This document shows positions 1 to 12,987 of a stretch of DNA of 36,310 bases, in pieces. Under the pieces are notes generated by a model. It was not told the DNA's origin. It was given only the letters and a program-made list of their open reading frames with translations, and did no database searches. Within the stretch, counting starts at the first letter, position 1. Each line of letters opens with the position of its first letter. This DNA is from Globomyces pollinis-pini. Lineage: Eukaryota; Chytridiomycota; Chytridiomycetes; Rhizophydiales; Globomycetaceae. Location of the stretch: positions 1 through 36,310 of the forward strand of contig MU621267.1 of NCBI GenBank assembly GCA_025399215.1. Direction: 5' to 3'. The translations under genes were made by a program, and so were the position numbers.

Positions 1-270
1 GAGTAGGTCCTTGAGTGCAAGACCAGGGCGAAGGGCTTGTTTGTCGAGAGAAGTAAATAGAGCAATTTGAGAGGAGGTATTGAGCTCTTGCTTCACTTTC
101 TTTGCAAAGTCATCAACGTTGATGCAGCCATTGACAAGGACTTGAGTTGATGGACTGCCATTATGTTTGACCCATAATTTCAAAGCTTCTGTAGGTGTAG
201 AATAGCAACGTAAACGAGAAGGGACGAATGCACGAGAAAACATATGGAGAGAAAAATCTTCCACTGGCAT
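1..270 (-). CDS. 5' part of an unidentified protein, runs off the window edge
   Basis: An open frame of 90 codons runs on the minus strand from ATG at 270 (second in-frame ATG at 243) to the window edge without a stop. From the second Met the protein begins MFSRAFVPSRLRCYSTPTEA, rich in Arg, Ser and hydrophobic residues and lacking acids, as in a mitochondrial presequence; this suggests the start at 243. The following stretch, about 55 residues, alternates beta-like and helical segments and ends LRPGLALKDLL. I do not recognise the family. It may be the N-terminus of a small ubiquitin-like or mitochondrial matrix protein, but that is only an impression. The gene diverges from the membrane-protein gene that follows, so 271-360 probably acts as a shared promoter. 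Confidence 0.5.
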   Translation of the reverse strand, partial: MPVEDFSLHMFSRAFVPSRLRCYSTPTEALKLWVKHNGSPSTQVLVNGCINVDDFAKKVKQELNTSSQIALFTSLDKQALRPGLALKDLL

Positions 271-359
271 TCCGACTAAAACGGTATTATCCTGTGCTCT
301 TTATATATTACTAATGTAAACTGTTGCGAGATATTGACTTTGTTGCCTTGACTACTTAG

Positions 360-1465
360 GTGTTGATTTCTCGTACAACTATTCTTGTGGATGTAAAGTA
401 TCAAGTTTATGTAAAGATTTTTCTTGGTTCAATTCTGATTGTTACTTTGATCAATTATGTGGCCTCAATCTCTGCCATACACCGGTTGACTGATTGATGT
501 AACATTGCTCATGCTCCAATGTGGTCAATATCGTTCCGTGCCATTCCGGATAATTTCCACCAAATTAATCTTGATCTTTTTGGAGTTCCTTCAAATTGTT
601 TCAAATTTGGGCAACAACCTCAATAATATACTCCGAAATTTCTACCCTTGAAATGGAAAGTGATAAAATTATCAACGGGGTTTTCTTCTTGTCTCTCACA
701 TTGGGTTTGCATAACTTGTACATTTGCGTCACAGCTGCAATTGCTAAATCAATTCGTATCAACATCATACAATCCGTAGCATCATTATTCCAACTCATCA
801 ATCAGATATGGTTTATTATGTTTTTCAATGTCGATTTTCGTGGTTTCTTGGATAGTCAGTGTGATTTTTATGGTGATTTGGAATTGGGTTGCTTTATAAT
901 ATTTCAAATGCTCTCTTTTGGAGTACTTATCTTTAGAATGACTTGTCTGATTCCGGTAAAATATCGCCATGTAGTGCGTATTAGCTTATTTGTCCTCTTG
1001 GTGGTTGATATGGGTTTCTCCATTCACTCAAACATGAATCGCTCAACAACTCTCAATGAATTTGGTAATTGCGTCTTTATTTATCAGAAATTTTCCAATC
1101 AAATTCATACTGCAATCAAAATTGGACTCTACGTTCTACTGTTTGTTTTATTTCTAGTACCCGCATCACATTATTACGATAATACGTCATTTCAATCTAC
1201 AAAAGATGCATTCCGTCCAGTAATGATATCAATCTCTTCCAGAGTTGGTGTGGCCATCATTGGGCTAGTGATATGTTTGATCCTATCGTTCGCTGAGGTT
1301 TGGGGAATGTACTACTATGTAGAGTTTTCTATTGAAAATTACTTGGCAATTACTGCCTCTACCTATGAAATTAAACTGGAAAGGGATACAAATAAAAAGA
1401 ATAAGTCGTCAGAGTTTGTGACCGAACCACCACCAGCAGAAACGCAAAATGAAAATACTACTTAA
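360..1465 (+). CDS. Seven-helix membrane protein, GPCR-like, unknown family
   Basis: The block 596-1465 is one open frame encoding six strongly hydrophobic helices separated by short polar loops, then a charged Lys/Glu-rich cytoplasmic-looking tail ending in NENTT. A seventh, N-terminal helix (around KIFLGSILIVTLINYVAS) is encoded upstream at 360-484 in another frame. It joins in phase if an intron 485-585 (101 nt, donor GTTGAC) is removed, giving ...AIHRSFKLFQIWATT. The exon at 360 follows a good acceptor (CTACTTAG), so a further 5' exon with the start codon must exist; I could not find it. Seven helices with a short N-terminus fit an orphan receptor-like family; I have an impression that expanded families of this kind occur in zoosporic fungi, but ligand and family are unknown. 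The first intron is unusually long for this window, so the 5' end of the model is uncertain. Confidence 0.55.
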
Positions 1466-1729
1466 TATTGCTGAACACACTAGATCTACATGTATTTAAT
1501 AAAGTAGCTTGCATATTTTATACATTGGTCCAGCAGGAACTTTCAGACCATAAGAGCTATAAAAACCCTCAGACGATACTATACTCATTTATAACCCTGT
1601 AAATAAAGAGTTGGAATAATCATGTAATTTAGATTCCGAAAATCACGATCAATTATTAGCATGTGTGACATTGGAATCATGGGGACAGATCCAACTTTAA
1701 CCATTCCATTGTTTTCCAGAAAGTAGTCA

Positions 1730-2360
1730 ATGCAGATTTTACTTTTAATAATTGGAGCAGCACTAGGAGAAAGTGTATATGACGCTGCCAAGATAGCTAG
1801 AGACTTGGTGCATGGGGTTGGTGTGGTTGGGGAATTGGCGACAATAATGCAATCAAATTCTCATGGAGTCGCTGGAGTCCCGTATACCTCCCTTCAGATG
1901 GTATGGGATTGTGATAATGAACCTGGATATCCGATGGTTGGTTTGGTGAGTTGGGGAACTCATGCCAAAAATGTCCAGACCAACGCAAATGCATCTATTC
2001 AAATCCGACATCCTTCCTTGTACCCTACTGTAGATAACCCAGCCAATCGACCAGGGTTCTTGAATAATCCAAGATTCACGATCTTTGGTAAATTCAATCC
2101 ATCTAAAGCAATTAGGACAACTTCAGAAGCAAGAAAAGACATCCGCTCATATGGCATGCCTACTATCTAAACATCCTAATGCTCGTGAATGGTTTAATTC
2201 ACATGATTTCCAGTTCTATAAGTTACTAGTGATAGGTAGTCTCAATTTTATTGGTGGGTACGGCACAGATCATTATGTAGGTTGGATTCCTTCGCATCTG
2301 TATCTACCATCCAATCTACCGTCCAATCATGCATCTTGTGTATTCTGTCGTCCATGGTGA
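1730..2360 (+). CDS. CREG-like secreted protein (FMN-binding split barrel fold)
   Basis: Two exons, 1730-2087 and 2116-2360, joined across a 28-nt intron (GTAAAT...ATTAG), encode about 200 residues. The protein starts with a hydrophobic signal peptide (MQILLLIIGAALG) and continues AAKIARDLVH, the beginning of the CREG/pyridoxamine-oxidase-like barrel. The segment GVPYTSLQMV and the stretch up to FTIFGQL match the core strands. After the junction come HPNAREW and YGTDHYVGWI, equivalent to the C-terminal helix and the aromatic end of CREG proteins. CREG family members are secreted or lysosomal glycoproteins with a flavin-reductase-like fold but no proven enzyme activity. The splice is well supported because the frame change occurs exactly at FTIFG|QL. 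The last 20 residues after GWI are low in similarity and the exact stop is less sure. Confidence 0.82.
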
Positions 2361-2464
2361 GATAATAAATTGATTCTTATGCTGATTTTATGTCCAAGAT
2401 CATGCAATTGTAGTAGTCGCTTTTCATCTTGTATTTCTTGTACTGAATCCTTACTTTTTTCTTC

Positions 2465-5400
2465 ATGTCGTTTCTGGTGGAAGACCTCACCTTCCCAGTT
2501 CCTCCTTCAGTCATCGGCCAGCTAGTCCCTGGTCCTAGAAAAGAAGGTCCCTTTCATCATTTGAAATTTCAGTTTGATCTTTTTACATTGGAATTGAAGG
2601 GAAATCAACTTTTCATCTTGCACTCGGAAAACTTAAATCCTCCATTATACATCGAATTTGCTCAGTATTTAATCCCAAATCTATTTTTCTTCGATAATAT
2701 TGTAATAGTCGTTGGTTGTTTGGGAACTGTGTATTATATTCACTTGGATAAGGTTTTATCTCACCACTCTGACCATTAGGTAATTTGGACGAGTTTAATA
2801 TCTCTATTAGTTTGATATAGAGCTCAGCAATTATCCAGTGAATACATTTGATATCAAAATCTTAGGTTATGATGAGTCACCACTAGATTTTTGCTGTATA
2901 CAATACGATCAACTAATTGTGACTACAACTCATTCTCGCCTTGTAGTTGTCAGACCATTTCATGATGAAGGTATTGAATTAATTGTTGATATTCTCAGAA
3001 CATCAATTTTCCTTCTTACAATACGAAAAATCAACATCGTTCATGTCGCAAATCACTTCTACGCCCGTAAAATTCATGCGATCTCTTACTGGTGTCTCTC
3101 TTTCACTAAAGGATGATGAAGAGTCAAATCGAATGGTTATTTCAATGACAAGTATTTCCAATTATTTGGCAACTCTTTCTCGAGATGGGAAATTGCGAAT
3201 TTGGAATTTACACAGTGGAATGTGCATCAAAGTGCACGATCTAAAAGACACCATTCATAGCCATACAGTATTTCCTTTGGTTGTGAAAAAACTGTTGACA
3301 AGTTTCTTGGATACGGCTCAGCAGTGTTATTTCTTGACCATTCACTTGCCATACCCAGATTCACCTTCTTTTATAGTATTGAAAGTTGCCATCGATAGGG
3401 GAATGGAAATCACACCTTGTTCAATGTTTGAAATCGATAACTCTCATGCAATTTCCAAATTAGTGGATTTTAATGTTACAAAGGATATATCACAATCTAA
3501 AAATGATTTGCTGCTTGATACTTGTCAATGGACTCTATGGGTCCTTTGGGATAGCGTTGAGGTTCCTCTTCAATTTACACATTTCTCCACCTTAGATTGT
3601 AATTTTCATGTGAAATCTAATCTCTAGCTTCTGTTTACATCAAAAAATGGTATAACTGTATTCATCAAGCCAGTAACGACTTTGAGTATCCTGTAATTGA
3701 TGATTATGAAAGCGCAATTGATCTGGATTTTTTGAATTTTATATTAGATAACAACAAATTTTCTCTAGAGAACATTGCACAAGTATGTGGAGAATCGGCA
3801 ATGATGAATTACGAAGATTCAAAATTAGCAATTCTTCGTTGTATCAGTGGTATGATGACCGACTGTTCTGGTTTATCACTAAGTGAAATTCAACAAACAT
3901 TGATTGGATGTTGGCAACAATTTTTATCCCGTCTCATTGATAAACAAAAGAGTGATTTGGAATCTTTAGCTTTATACTTTGATTCGGACACAAAATGTAT
4001 GAAAATATTGAAGAATTCAAATGCGGTTGGGACATTGAGATCGGCTGATTTGACTGAATTAATTAGTTTTGATCAATTGTGGGTGATTGCACCTGGAAAT
4101 CTGTTCAGTGGGCCATTGGAGAGCGTTCAATCTACTGGTATTCGTAATGGTTTAGCTACACTTATTCAACTGTCCAACTATATTTCTACAGAAATATTAT
4201 CAGAGTCCGTTGTGAATGACTTGGAACATGAATTACTCTGTACGACAGTTTCATATGAATTAACCCTTGATGATTATTTCCCACTTGTTCTCACTCAAAT
4301 CGATGCTGTGGATGAATATAAAGCTGCAAAAGTACTGTTTTATTTCTCACGAATCGGACCACTTTCTTCAGTACTTGAACAACTATTGGTCTGTCTTCAA
4401 CCATTGGATATAGCCATGACTGATACATCTTCAAAACTTCAAGATGGGGATATTGATTTGTTTGTGGTTGCGATAAAGAAGGTCCTAAAGAAAAGATACC
4501 AATTCATTCGAGATATATATATGGCTTTATTAGTGCTGTATAGTTTGGTCAAAGAAAGTCAAATTCCACGGAATATTTTTGCCCAATGGCGAAGTCTGTA
4601 CTGCTGCTATACCAGAACCAATTGGTTTGCTTCCCAGTTTATCAAAAGTTCATTTGAAGATCCAGCTTTGAAGTTATCACAACTACAATTAAATGAATCT
4701 TCAACGGCGGAATCACATTATTGCTTGTTGGATGTAATTCTCAAGAATCATATAACAATTGATTGGAATCCTGTAAACTGGACGGAAGATTTCACAATTA
4801 CAATCAATTCCATCTTAGCTCAATTTGGGACTTTAACTGCACATCCGCTAGGTAGTCTTGAGGAGTGTCAACCGGTTATTCGATGGGCAAATATAATGAT
4901 ACCATACTGCGCATCGGAAGTCGTGCGATCTATGCTTGAAATGGTACCTTGCCCATCTGCGGCCAAGTCTTACCTGCTTGGACTCACTTGGTTGACTTCT
5001 TTGAACTGGAAAAAGTCACGATACCATTTTGAGCAAGCTGCAGCAGGAATAGGTAAGTTCAGTTTATTTATTTAAACTTTAGATTCTGTATGTTCCAATT
5101 TATCCAATGTCTTGCCAGATGAAGTGGAATCTAACAATATTTTCTCATATTACATTCATGTGATGAAAAAGTATGAAGAGGTGAGAGTCCCAGCTTACGT
5201 GATACATTTTGGAAATTTAGCACTCCAATCTATTCAATATACAAAGGTAACTTTATGGCTTTTTTAAATAATTTAGAATCAAATTGACTCCCAGCAAATT
5301 AATTTTCTACGAAAAACTGTATTTTTATCGGCCATTAATTCTGGTGATTGGAATTCAGCGTATGACTCTATGATCCAAATGTCTGACTTGACCTTGTAAG

Positions 5401-6737
5401 AGATTATCGTATTGATATGATAGACGTCGGAACTGCTTGGAATCATTGATTACTGAATTATGTAACCATAAAGAACTGCAATTGCTTTGTGGAGGATTTA
5501 GTTTTGCTGGATTGACCAATCAAGTAGAAGACTCATTACTTTTCAAGTGTCGTAGTGAGAAACCAAGTCCACAACTAGATTCACATTTCTATAAAGTGTG
5601 TTATTCATATTTCATTTATCGAAGTGACTTCCGAAATGGTACTTGGTAAATTTTTTTTGATGTTTAGCCGCTCGTGTTATGTTTGATCATGCTAAAAAGC
5701 TACAAAAATTAGAATGGAATTCTTCTTTTGGTGAATCTGAAATACGGTCGGTTCTGACTAGATTGTGCTCCTGTTTCTTAACAAGGTTTGCTTGTCATTA
5801 CTGATGATAGTTTGAATGCATTGGAAGTAGTTGACCAATCTGATGCATATCTGGAAGACACAGTCGCAAAAGGAGAATTGGTTTTTTATGAAGTAATGTT
5901 CAAGTTTGATTTATTTTAGTTACTTGATATTCCAGAAGATAATTCTGATACAAAAGTCAATATTGTAGAACCAGACAATATTCGACAGCTTTATCATTTG
6001 GCCTTGGCCAAACTTGAACTCTTCCCATCGTATAATAGCTTAGCCAAATCGTTTGATCTACCTGTTGCAAAAGAAGTTTTTACCAAATATTGTCAGCAAC
6101 ATAGATTTGACCGAGCCTTAAATATTGCCAGATTATTTAGATTAGATTATTCTGGGGTGTTTGTAAGTTTTAGTCAAGTTATCGCAAAGCAAATCAATGG
6201 CGAATCTTGGTAAGCAATGTTTTTTAATCATAGTCACATACCAGATGAAGATGACGAATTTTTATCTGGAATGACACAGATAAATCAATCCTGGTATTTG
6301 TTACGATCATTATTGGAAAAGCAAGATAATGCTGCAAACAATTGGAAATATTATCAAATCTGTATTCATAATTTATTGATACATCATCCAAATTTGGCAA
6401 TCCCAAAATGGTTGTTGGAACCATTCAACGTAAAGATTCATTTCATGTGTAACTTGTAGTGCAAACTATCGGACATACTAATTCGTATATATATCAATCA
6501 TAATCGGTTGAAAGATGCAGCCAACTTGGCAATTGACTATATAACGGTAAATTCAAAACTAATTAACATTATGTATAGGATATTACAGTCACAAGTACCA
6601 ACACTCACTGTTCCAATTGGCTATCATTGAATACTTTGGAAAGTTTGCAGCAAAATCTGGAAAAATCTCAATTCAAGAATGAGTTTAAAAAGTTGAACAT
6701 CACATTGCTGAATTATCAAGCATCTATTCAAGTATAG
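2465..6737 (+). CDS. NUP160: Nucleoporin Nup160/Nup120
   Basis: Fourteen exons (2465-2752, 2794-2809, 2839-2970, 2999-3598, 3628-5052, 5083-5246, 5277-5395, 5424-5638, 5668-5785, 5811-5892, 5920-6209, 6234-6429, 6460-6546, 6579-6737) join in phase to 1,296 codons plus TAG. This matches Nup160 (about 1,400 aa) and yeast Nup120 (about 1,040). The N-terminal half is a beta-propeller; the blade ATLSRDGKLRIWNLHSGMC is typical of Nup160. The rest is alpha-helical solenoid, including RFDRALNIARLFRLD. The protein is a core scaffold of the Y-complex (Nup107-160) of the nuclear pore. Introns are 24-32 nt except the first (41 nt), whose 3' end is ambiguous: an acceptor at 2779 (CCATTAG, directly followed by GT) looks stronger, but only the one at 2793 keeps the frame with the tiny 16-nt second exon. 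Confidence 0.9.
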
Positions 6738-7137
6738 CGATCACATACGAATAAAACTTAATTAAGCAGATTAAACGTTGATGCTTAGTCGTTTAATTAG
6801 ACAGCACTGATGTCATCAGATCATCAATCCTTTCAATTTTTCCCTTAGCATTTGCGGTCACATGAGGAGATCAATTAGGACAATCCTTTTAGTGTAATGA
6901 CGATTGCTTGATACGAATATCTGCAGCATAATTATAATGGCTGTCGAATCGGTTATAGTTACTCATAGATTGAGATTTCACTTTTCAGATGATGTTTGTA
7001 AAGACAAGCATCAATCGATTGCGGTAATCCAACTACAATAAGCACAATGTGGGACAAAGGAGTACAAGAAAGTCATTTAAATAGGAATGAAAATATTGAT
7101 TGGACGTAATTAGAAAAATCAAGTAAACGTTAGACAG
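6738..7137. other. Intergenic gap with a possible very short minus-strand gene
   Basis: The 400 nt between Nup160 and the M13 gene holds no clear gene. On the minus strand, ATG at 6966 opens MSNYNRFDSHYNYAAD..., which stops after 25 codons. Beyond two in-frame stops the same frame resumes as a helical, coding-looking stretch (KGKIERIDDLMTSVLSN) ending with TAA at 6793-6795. A short intron could join the two, but no GT...AG pair of normal length keeps the phase, so I leave it as a hint. A weak hairpin (ATTAAACG/CGTTTAAT) lies at about 6773-6798. Confidence 0.2.
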
Positions 7138-9018
7138 ATGTCAGTCCCATTAGTATACCTAGATCTTGAATCAATGGATTTCTCCGTCTCTCCAAAGTCC
7201 TCTTTCAATAGATTCTGTAATGGACAATGGATTGCCAAAAGTAAAAACCAAACCAACATTCAAGATGTTCAATCAACCATTGAATACATTACTCTTAAAA
7301 AATTGCAAGTTATTGCTGAAGACTTGAATCAACCCACAGTAGGAAAGTCATTATTATCTGATTTCTATCAATCTGGAATGGACCAAACAATGATTGAGAG
7401 TCATGGCTTAAATCCTATTCGAGAACAATTAGATGATATTGATGTTATCGAAACCAAGAAGGAATTCATCATGGTACTTGCAGAGTTACATTTACAAAAC
7501 ATTTATCCATTTTGGTAAGTAAAAACTCGATTTTAATATTCAATAGGAAATTCGATATAATTAATGATTTCAAGTATTTACTTGAAATTACTGTGATGTT
7601 AAGTCAAAGTGGTCTTGGATTACGCAATCGTGACTTGTACATTAATGAATCAAATTCCAATATTATTGAAAAGTATTTTGAATACATAAAAGATGTATTT
7701 TGTATATTGGGTTCAGAAGTGCAAGAAGCAACTGAATTTGCCAATGGAATCATCAATCTAGAAAAGAGAATAGCTAATTATTCAATTGAAGAACACGATA
7801 CCAAAGATATATCAAAAATTGAAGAGATGAAATTAGAGGATTTAGTTGAATTGGCCCCCAACACGTATCCAATCACGTACTTTAATACTTTAAATATTCA
7901 AGATCTAAAGACTTTGACTGTTTTACAAAGTGATTATATGTTCAAAATTTCAAATTTGATTCATGAAACTTCATTGGATATTTTGAAATGCTATTTAAAA
8001 TTTCATTTGATATTACACTATTCGCCATATTTACCATCTCGATTATCAACCATATATAACAATTTCAAACCCACCTTTTTAAATGAAAAGATTGAAGTGG
8101 TTTCAAGAGAATCTTTTATTATCAATACAATAGGAAATATGCTTCCATCATTGTTCAATAAAGAGTTTGCCAACAAATTCTTTGGAACTGATGCTAGAGA
8201 GTATACAAAAGAATTGTACCAATTATTATTGAATGCTTTTAAATCCGATATTCGTTCACTAGATTGGATTACAGATGATGTGAAATGGACGGCATTACAA
8301 AAATTTTATAAAATGAAAGTACATTTTGGATATCTAGATATGAAGGAAGATTATTCGAATTTAAAAATCAATCGATATTTACCATTTGCTTCTAATATTA
8401 AATTGACTAGTATATACAATTCGAAATTGAAAATCAAATCCATCAATATGCGTTCATCATCACGAGATTTCTCTCTGCCTGCTCACTCGTGTCACATTCG
8501 TATTTTCATATTAATTAACTTGAATAGAATATGATCATATCAACAATTCGCTTTTCATTCCTGCTGGTATATTACAACCACCATTGTTTTATCCACCAAC
8601 TCAAGAATTACCATTTGGATATCCAACTATGAACTTTGGTATGTTAGGTAACATTTCGATCTTTTTTTTGACATTTTCAGGATCTATGGTAGCTAGAGCT
8701 ATCATCGACTCATTCAATTATATTTGTGGTGAATCTGTAACGAATTGGAATGTAAATGCAAAGGATTTGAATGATGAATTAAAAAGTTTAAGAATTACCT
8801 ATGTAGCTTTTCAAAAGTATTTGGAAAATCAATCAAACATGGTTTTACCAGCTCATCCAATGTTTACTCAACAGCAGTTGTTTTTTATTGCTTACATGCA
8901 GTCCAGAAGAACAATCGTTGATGATCAGAGACTCGATCATCTTTTAACTCAATTACCAGAGTTTAATGCTGCGTTTGGTGTGAAAGATGTTGATGTGATG
9001 ATCGAATATGAACAGTAA
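7138..9018 (+). CDS. M13 (neprilysin-family) protein without the zinc-binding motif
   Basis: Exons 7138-7514, 7547-8499, 8528-8647 and 8681-9018 join in phase to 595 codons. The family is clear: NRFCNGQWIA near the N-terminus, SGLGLRNRDLY for the M13 'PGLGLPSRDYY' block, and FIPAGILQPPLFYPP for the invariant FPAGILQPPFY segment. An active M13 enzyme should next show VIGHEITHGFD; here the aligned residues are MVARAIIDSFN, so HExxH has become RAxxD (about residues 489-493). The downstream ENIAD motif, which supplies the third zinc ligand, is also gone (NAKDLNDELK). The protein is therefore most likely a catalytically dead pseudopeptidase. The frame is intact and the loss cannot be a splicing error, because the flanking GMLG and SF residues align. 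The N-terminus lacks a membrane anchor or signal peptide, so an upstream exon may be missing. It converges on the kinase gene. Confidence 0.85.
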
Positions 9019-9157
9019 CAGTAGATATGAATAAAATCATATAACAAACAGTTTACTAGAGTCGATAGGTCTTTATATACATCTATAGTTGAAACCTTTG
9101 TGTTTATGAAAACAAACGATTTATTTGATTAATTACTTTCCGGTTCAAAACATGATT

Positions 9158-10805
<1,648 letters not shown>

Positions 10806-11023
10806 TTTGATTTTGTCTCTGGAAATTAAAAATAAACCATCGCACATTGCGTCATTCAAAACACATGCGATTGTTTGCTTGATTTCTATCCCATTAAAAG
10901 TTTCCTTTTTAAAAAGTACCTTCCCATATGTTACTGAAAGCACCTTCCCATGTCACTCAATTACTTCAAATGTTTACAAGTAAAAAGAAATCACAATCGT
11001 ATTTATAAAGTTACTATTCAAAC

Positions 11024-12735
11024 TTATGGTAAAGGTTCTGAGGTATCACTTAAGCGAGATAGATGTAAATAAGCATCTGTTCCATACCCTTCCATCGAAA
11101 TTAATCGTAAATCTCCCCCAAAGTATCGAGCATACAATCGACTTAATGGTAAACCATATCCAAATCTATTGGTAAATCTTTCGAATATTTCATTACCCTG
11201 CCAAAGGAGCTCGAAAATCTCCTCTATCGTCATTTTCCTCCAATAAAGGATTTTGAGCAGTTGTATACATGTATGTCCAAATTAAAGGCTACAATTATTT
11301 AAATCCTCATGAATTACCATCCCACTTCTTGGAATACCACCACCTTCATCTGATATCTTGATAGTAATATCTTCCTGTCCTTCAGCAACTACCAACCGAA
11401 TTTCAGGAAATTCATCATAATCTTCACCAAACCTTTCAACAATCGCACGCATTGAATTTTTCAAAATTTCAAATAACATATGGTGAAGATGTGATGGAAC
11501 ATACATGAATTCACCATGAATTTGATCTAATCCTATTATTTTTACTGCTGGTGGTTCAAATAATGAATAATAATTTTGACAAATCATTTGTGCATTTGAA
11601 ATAGCATCTTGAACAACATGTTTCAATCTATAATATGAATTTTTTTAATGATTTACTTTGTTTTTGTACAAATAATCCCCACATAATTATCTGGTAGATC
11701 CTTTCGTGACACTGCACTATGCTATCCATCTAGTTATATTCAGTTTACCTATAATACATTAAAGAAAATAGTATACCTAACATTATATTAAATTTCAGAT
11801 ACCTATTTGGTTAACTTCTTACCATATCGAATTACCTGACCAATAAGCATACGTATACCAATACGAGACATATAAAAACGATCCAAAAAAGATTGTACTA
11901 TAGATTAAGTAATAGATCACGTACTTGCAGTTGGTAATGGTAAAACAGGTGCACCATCTTCATTAAAAGATCCAGGATACAAAGGAGAATTAGTATTTTT
12001 CCAATGTTGTTTTAATTCCAATACACCTTTTGCTATTGCAGTTGTTGTTGGAGAATGTCTGTTTTTAATTTTATCAATACATTTAATGAATTCTGAATTA
12101 TATTCCAACATTTCATGAACATAATCTGAAGTTGGTTTGACAGCATGGTAGTATTGTAATGAACCATTGTTTGTTATGGAATATTTATCTGGAATTCCAA
12201 AATTCACATTCTTTTCAAATTCCAATAATTCTTGAGTTGATTGAGTATACCCTAAAAATGAATGAGATAAAGTTACAATCCTTGACGGTTAAAACTCCAG
12301 GCATATTTGATAATCCATGAGGTAACTACTATCAACTTTAAAAGGTTTACATTTTCTAGTTCAACAACTCGATGAGCTAATCGAATAGGTAGTTCTTGTT
12401 TAAGGAATTGTGCACCTTGATAGAGTGTAATAGGTGATGGGGATCTCCCTGAAATTATTATAATAAACGATACCTAAATTATTTAGAATAGAAATTGATA
12501 CCTGATTATAAATAACAAAGTATTGAATACCAAATCGAACCATTTGCTTCAAAGACACCGAAGTCTGAGGATGAGTTGCCAGAACCTTGACTTTCTCTAG
12601 TAGTGCTGGCGAGAATTGTGACATGAAAAAATGTTGGAGATGAACGCGAAGATAATTCCAATTGACAGTTGTTTTTTTAAAATCTTGATCTTGAAATGAT
12701 GTTCTTGATGTGATGAACAACTGATATGTCATCAA
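11024..12735 (-). CDS. Mitochondrial pyruvate/branched-chain ketoacid dehydrogenase kinase
   Basis: Nine exons (12735-12531, 12448-12351, 12325-12277, 12251-11925, 11897-11836, 11721-11657, 11627-11318, 11288-11197, 11165-11024) join to 449 codons, the usual size. Hallmarks: SLKQMVRFG, the [15 protein letters not shown] helix with the conserved His, [28 protein letters not shown], the GHKL N-box [13 protein letters not shown]1 box DEGGGIP, G2 box FGYGLP, and the C-terminal [20 protein letters not shown]. These kinases phosphorylate the E1 alpha subunit of mitochondrial 2-oxoacid dehydrogenases and switch them off. VGIICT follows fungal PDK (Pkp1) sequences more than animal PDKs. Two of the eight introns are chains of several GT...AG units with no exon between (12449-12530 and 11722-11835), described separately. 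The first two codons are both ATG, so the start could be 12735 or 12732. Confidence 0.93.
11722..11835 (-). other. Quadruple tandem intron in the dehydrogenase kinase gene
   Basis: The 114 nt separating RMLIGQ from [15 protein letters not shown] consists of four abutting units read on the minus strand: 11835-11803 (33 nt, GTAATT...AATAG), 11802-11777 (26 nt, GTATCT...GTTAG), 11776-11749 (28 nt, GTATAC...TATAG) and 11748-11722 (27 nt, GTAAAC...GATAG). All have GTA donors and TAG acceptors. Removing the whole block restores the conserved protein in phase 0. No other intron in the window approaches this length except the poorly supported first intron of the 7TM gene. Confidence 0.7.
12449..12530 (-). 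other. Triple tandem intron in the dehydrogenase kinase gene
   Basis: This 82-nt intron sits between MVRF(G) and RSPSPITLY, where the protein is conserved and continuous. It divides exactly into three consecutive minus-strand units: 12530-12502 (29 nt, GTATTC...ATCAG), 12501-12474 (28 nt, GTATCA...TTTAG) and 12473-12449 (25 nt, GTATCG...TTCAG). Each has the length, donor and acceptor of an ordinary intron of this genome, and the units abut as AG|GT with zero-length exons. None has a length divisible by three, so keeping any one unit would shift the frame. Confidence 0.7.
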
Positions 12736-12987
12736 TCCTTAAAGTAGTGAATCACTGTTGTCTTTACGACGCGATGTTTGATTAGAATGTTGGATTCAAA
12801 CTTAAGTATCATCATTTAGATTTATTGACTGTGAGAATTATACTATAGTCATTGAAGAATCTGTCAGTAATGACAGTGTCAAGTGTCTTTAACCATCTGA
12901 TCGTAAATATAATAACCAAAGAATTTTAGCTCATAAAGTATACAAAAGGTAATCCAGATATTGCAAGTTTACACTGTATTAAATATA

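Noticed and set aside
8648..8680. Read-through of this 33-nt in-frame segment as coding (GNISIFFLTFSG) in the M13 gene.
   Set aside because: It has a GTAAC donor, T-rich tract and TTTTCAG acceptor; removing it gives the expected GMLG|S alignment.
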